DNA of 13,167 nt from Bacteroidales bacterium (GTDB lineage: Bacteria; Bacteroidota; Bacteroidia; Bacteroidales; Bacteroidaceae), in NCBI GenBank assembly GCA_004556745.1, contig SFFY01000057.1:1-13167 (forward strand), read 5' to 3'. Shown piece after piece: positions 13,167 to 13,167 of the stretch. The notes below the pieces were generated by a model. The model was not told the DNA's origin. It saw only the letters and a program-made list of their open reading frames with translations, and ran no database searches. Within the stretch, counting starts at the first letter, position 1. Each line of letters begins with the position of its first letter. The position numbers and the translations under genes are program-made.

Positions 13167-13167
13167 C

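Overview
The window reads as a chromosomal housekeeping segment of a member of the Bacteroidota, most likely Bacteroidales and possibly Prevotellaceae. The evidence is a PorQ-type (type IX secretion) gene, a DUF4294 protein, a Bacteroidota-style TonB protein with a conserved N-terminal leader, a TAnnTTTG-type promoter box, and almost no Shine-Dalgarno (SD) sequences. Genes are GC-rich by eye. Intergenic gaps are AT-rich and full of short repeats. I see no tRNA, rRNA, transposase, phage gene or CRISPR array.

Layout, left to right. 1-190: a long imperfect hairpin. 191-814 (-): secreted DUF4294 protein, divergent from rnr (934-3213, +), followed by a small Ala/Glu/Lys-rich lipoprotein gene (3367-3918, +) and a strong bidirectional terminator. 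3999-7565 (-): a probable operon read porQ, cmk, polyprenyl diphosphate synthase, TatD-family hydrolase. 7820-9631 (+): TonB-family energy transducer, then ispH. 9769-10692 (-): EamA/DMT transporter. 10994-11746 (-): truA. 12018-13166 (-): the ribosomal operon rpsF, rpsR, rplI with its own terminator.

Functionally, ispH makes IPP and DMAPP and the polyprenyl synthase condenses them. Cmk and TruA serve nucleotide and tRNA metabolism, RNase R and TatD act on nucleic acids, and PorQ and TonB act at the outer membrane. The set is ordinary for the phylum.

The unusual content lies between the genes. An 8-bp unit, TAAACRAG, recurs at six loci: twice as 110-bp palindromic elements, once as a 12-copy tandem array, and twice supplying the stop codon of the upstream gene. 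A second family, with the core TGCAAGGCGAGCGCA, forms hairpins whose arms change in a compensatory way between copies, and the hairpin at the left edge looks like a circularly permuted member. A 205-bp inverted array of GACAAC/GTTGTC hexamers lies between the transporter gene and truA. Finally, rpsR and rplI carry strong Shine-Dalgarno sequences in a phylum that normally hides the anti-SD, and bS18 and bS6 are part of the pocket that hides it. I did not find a new multi-gene system.
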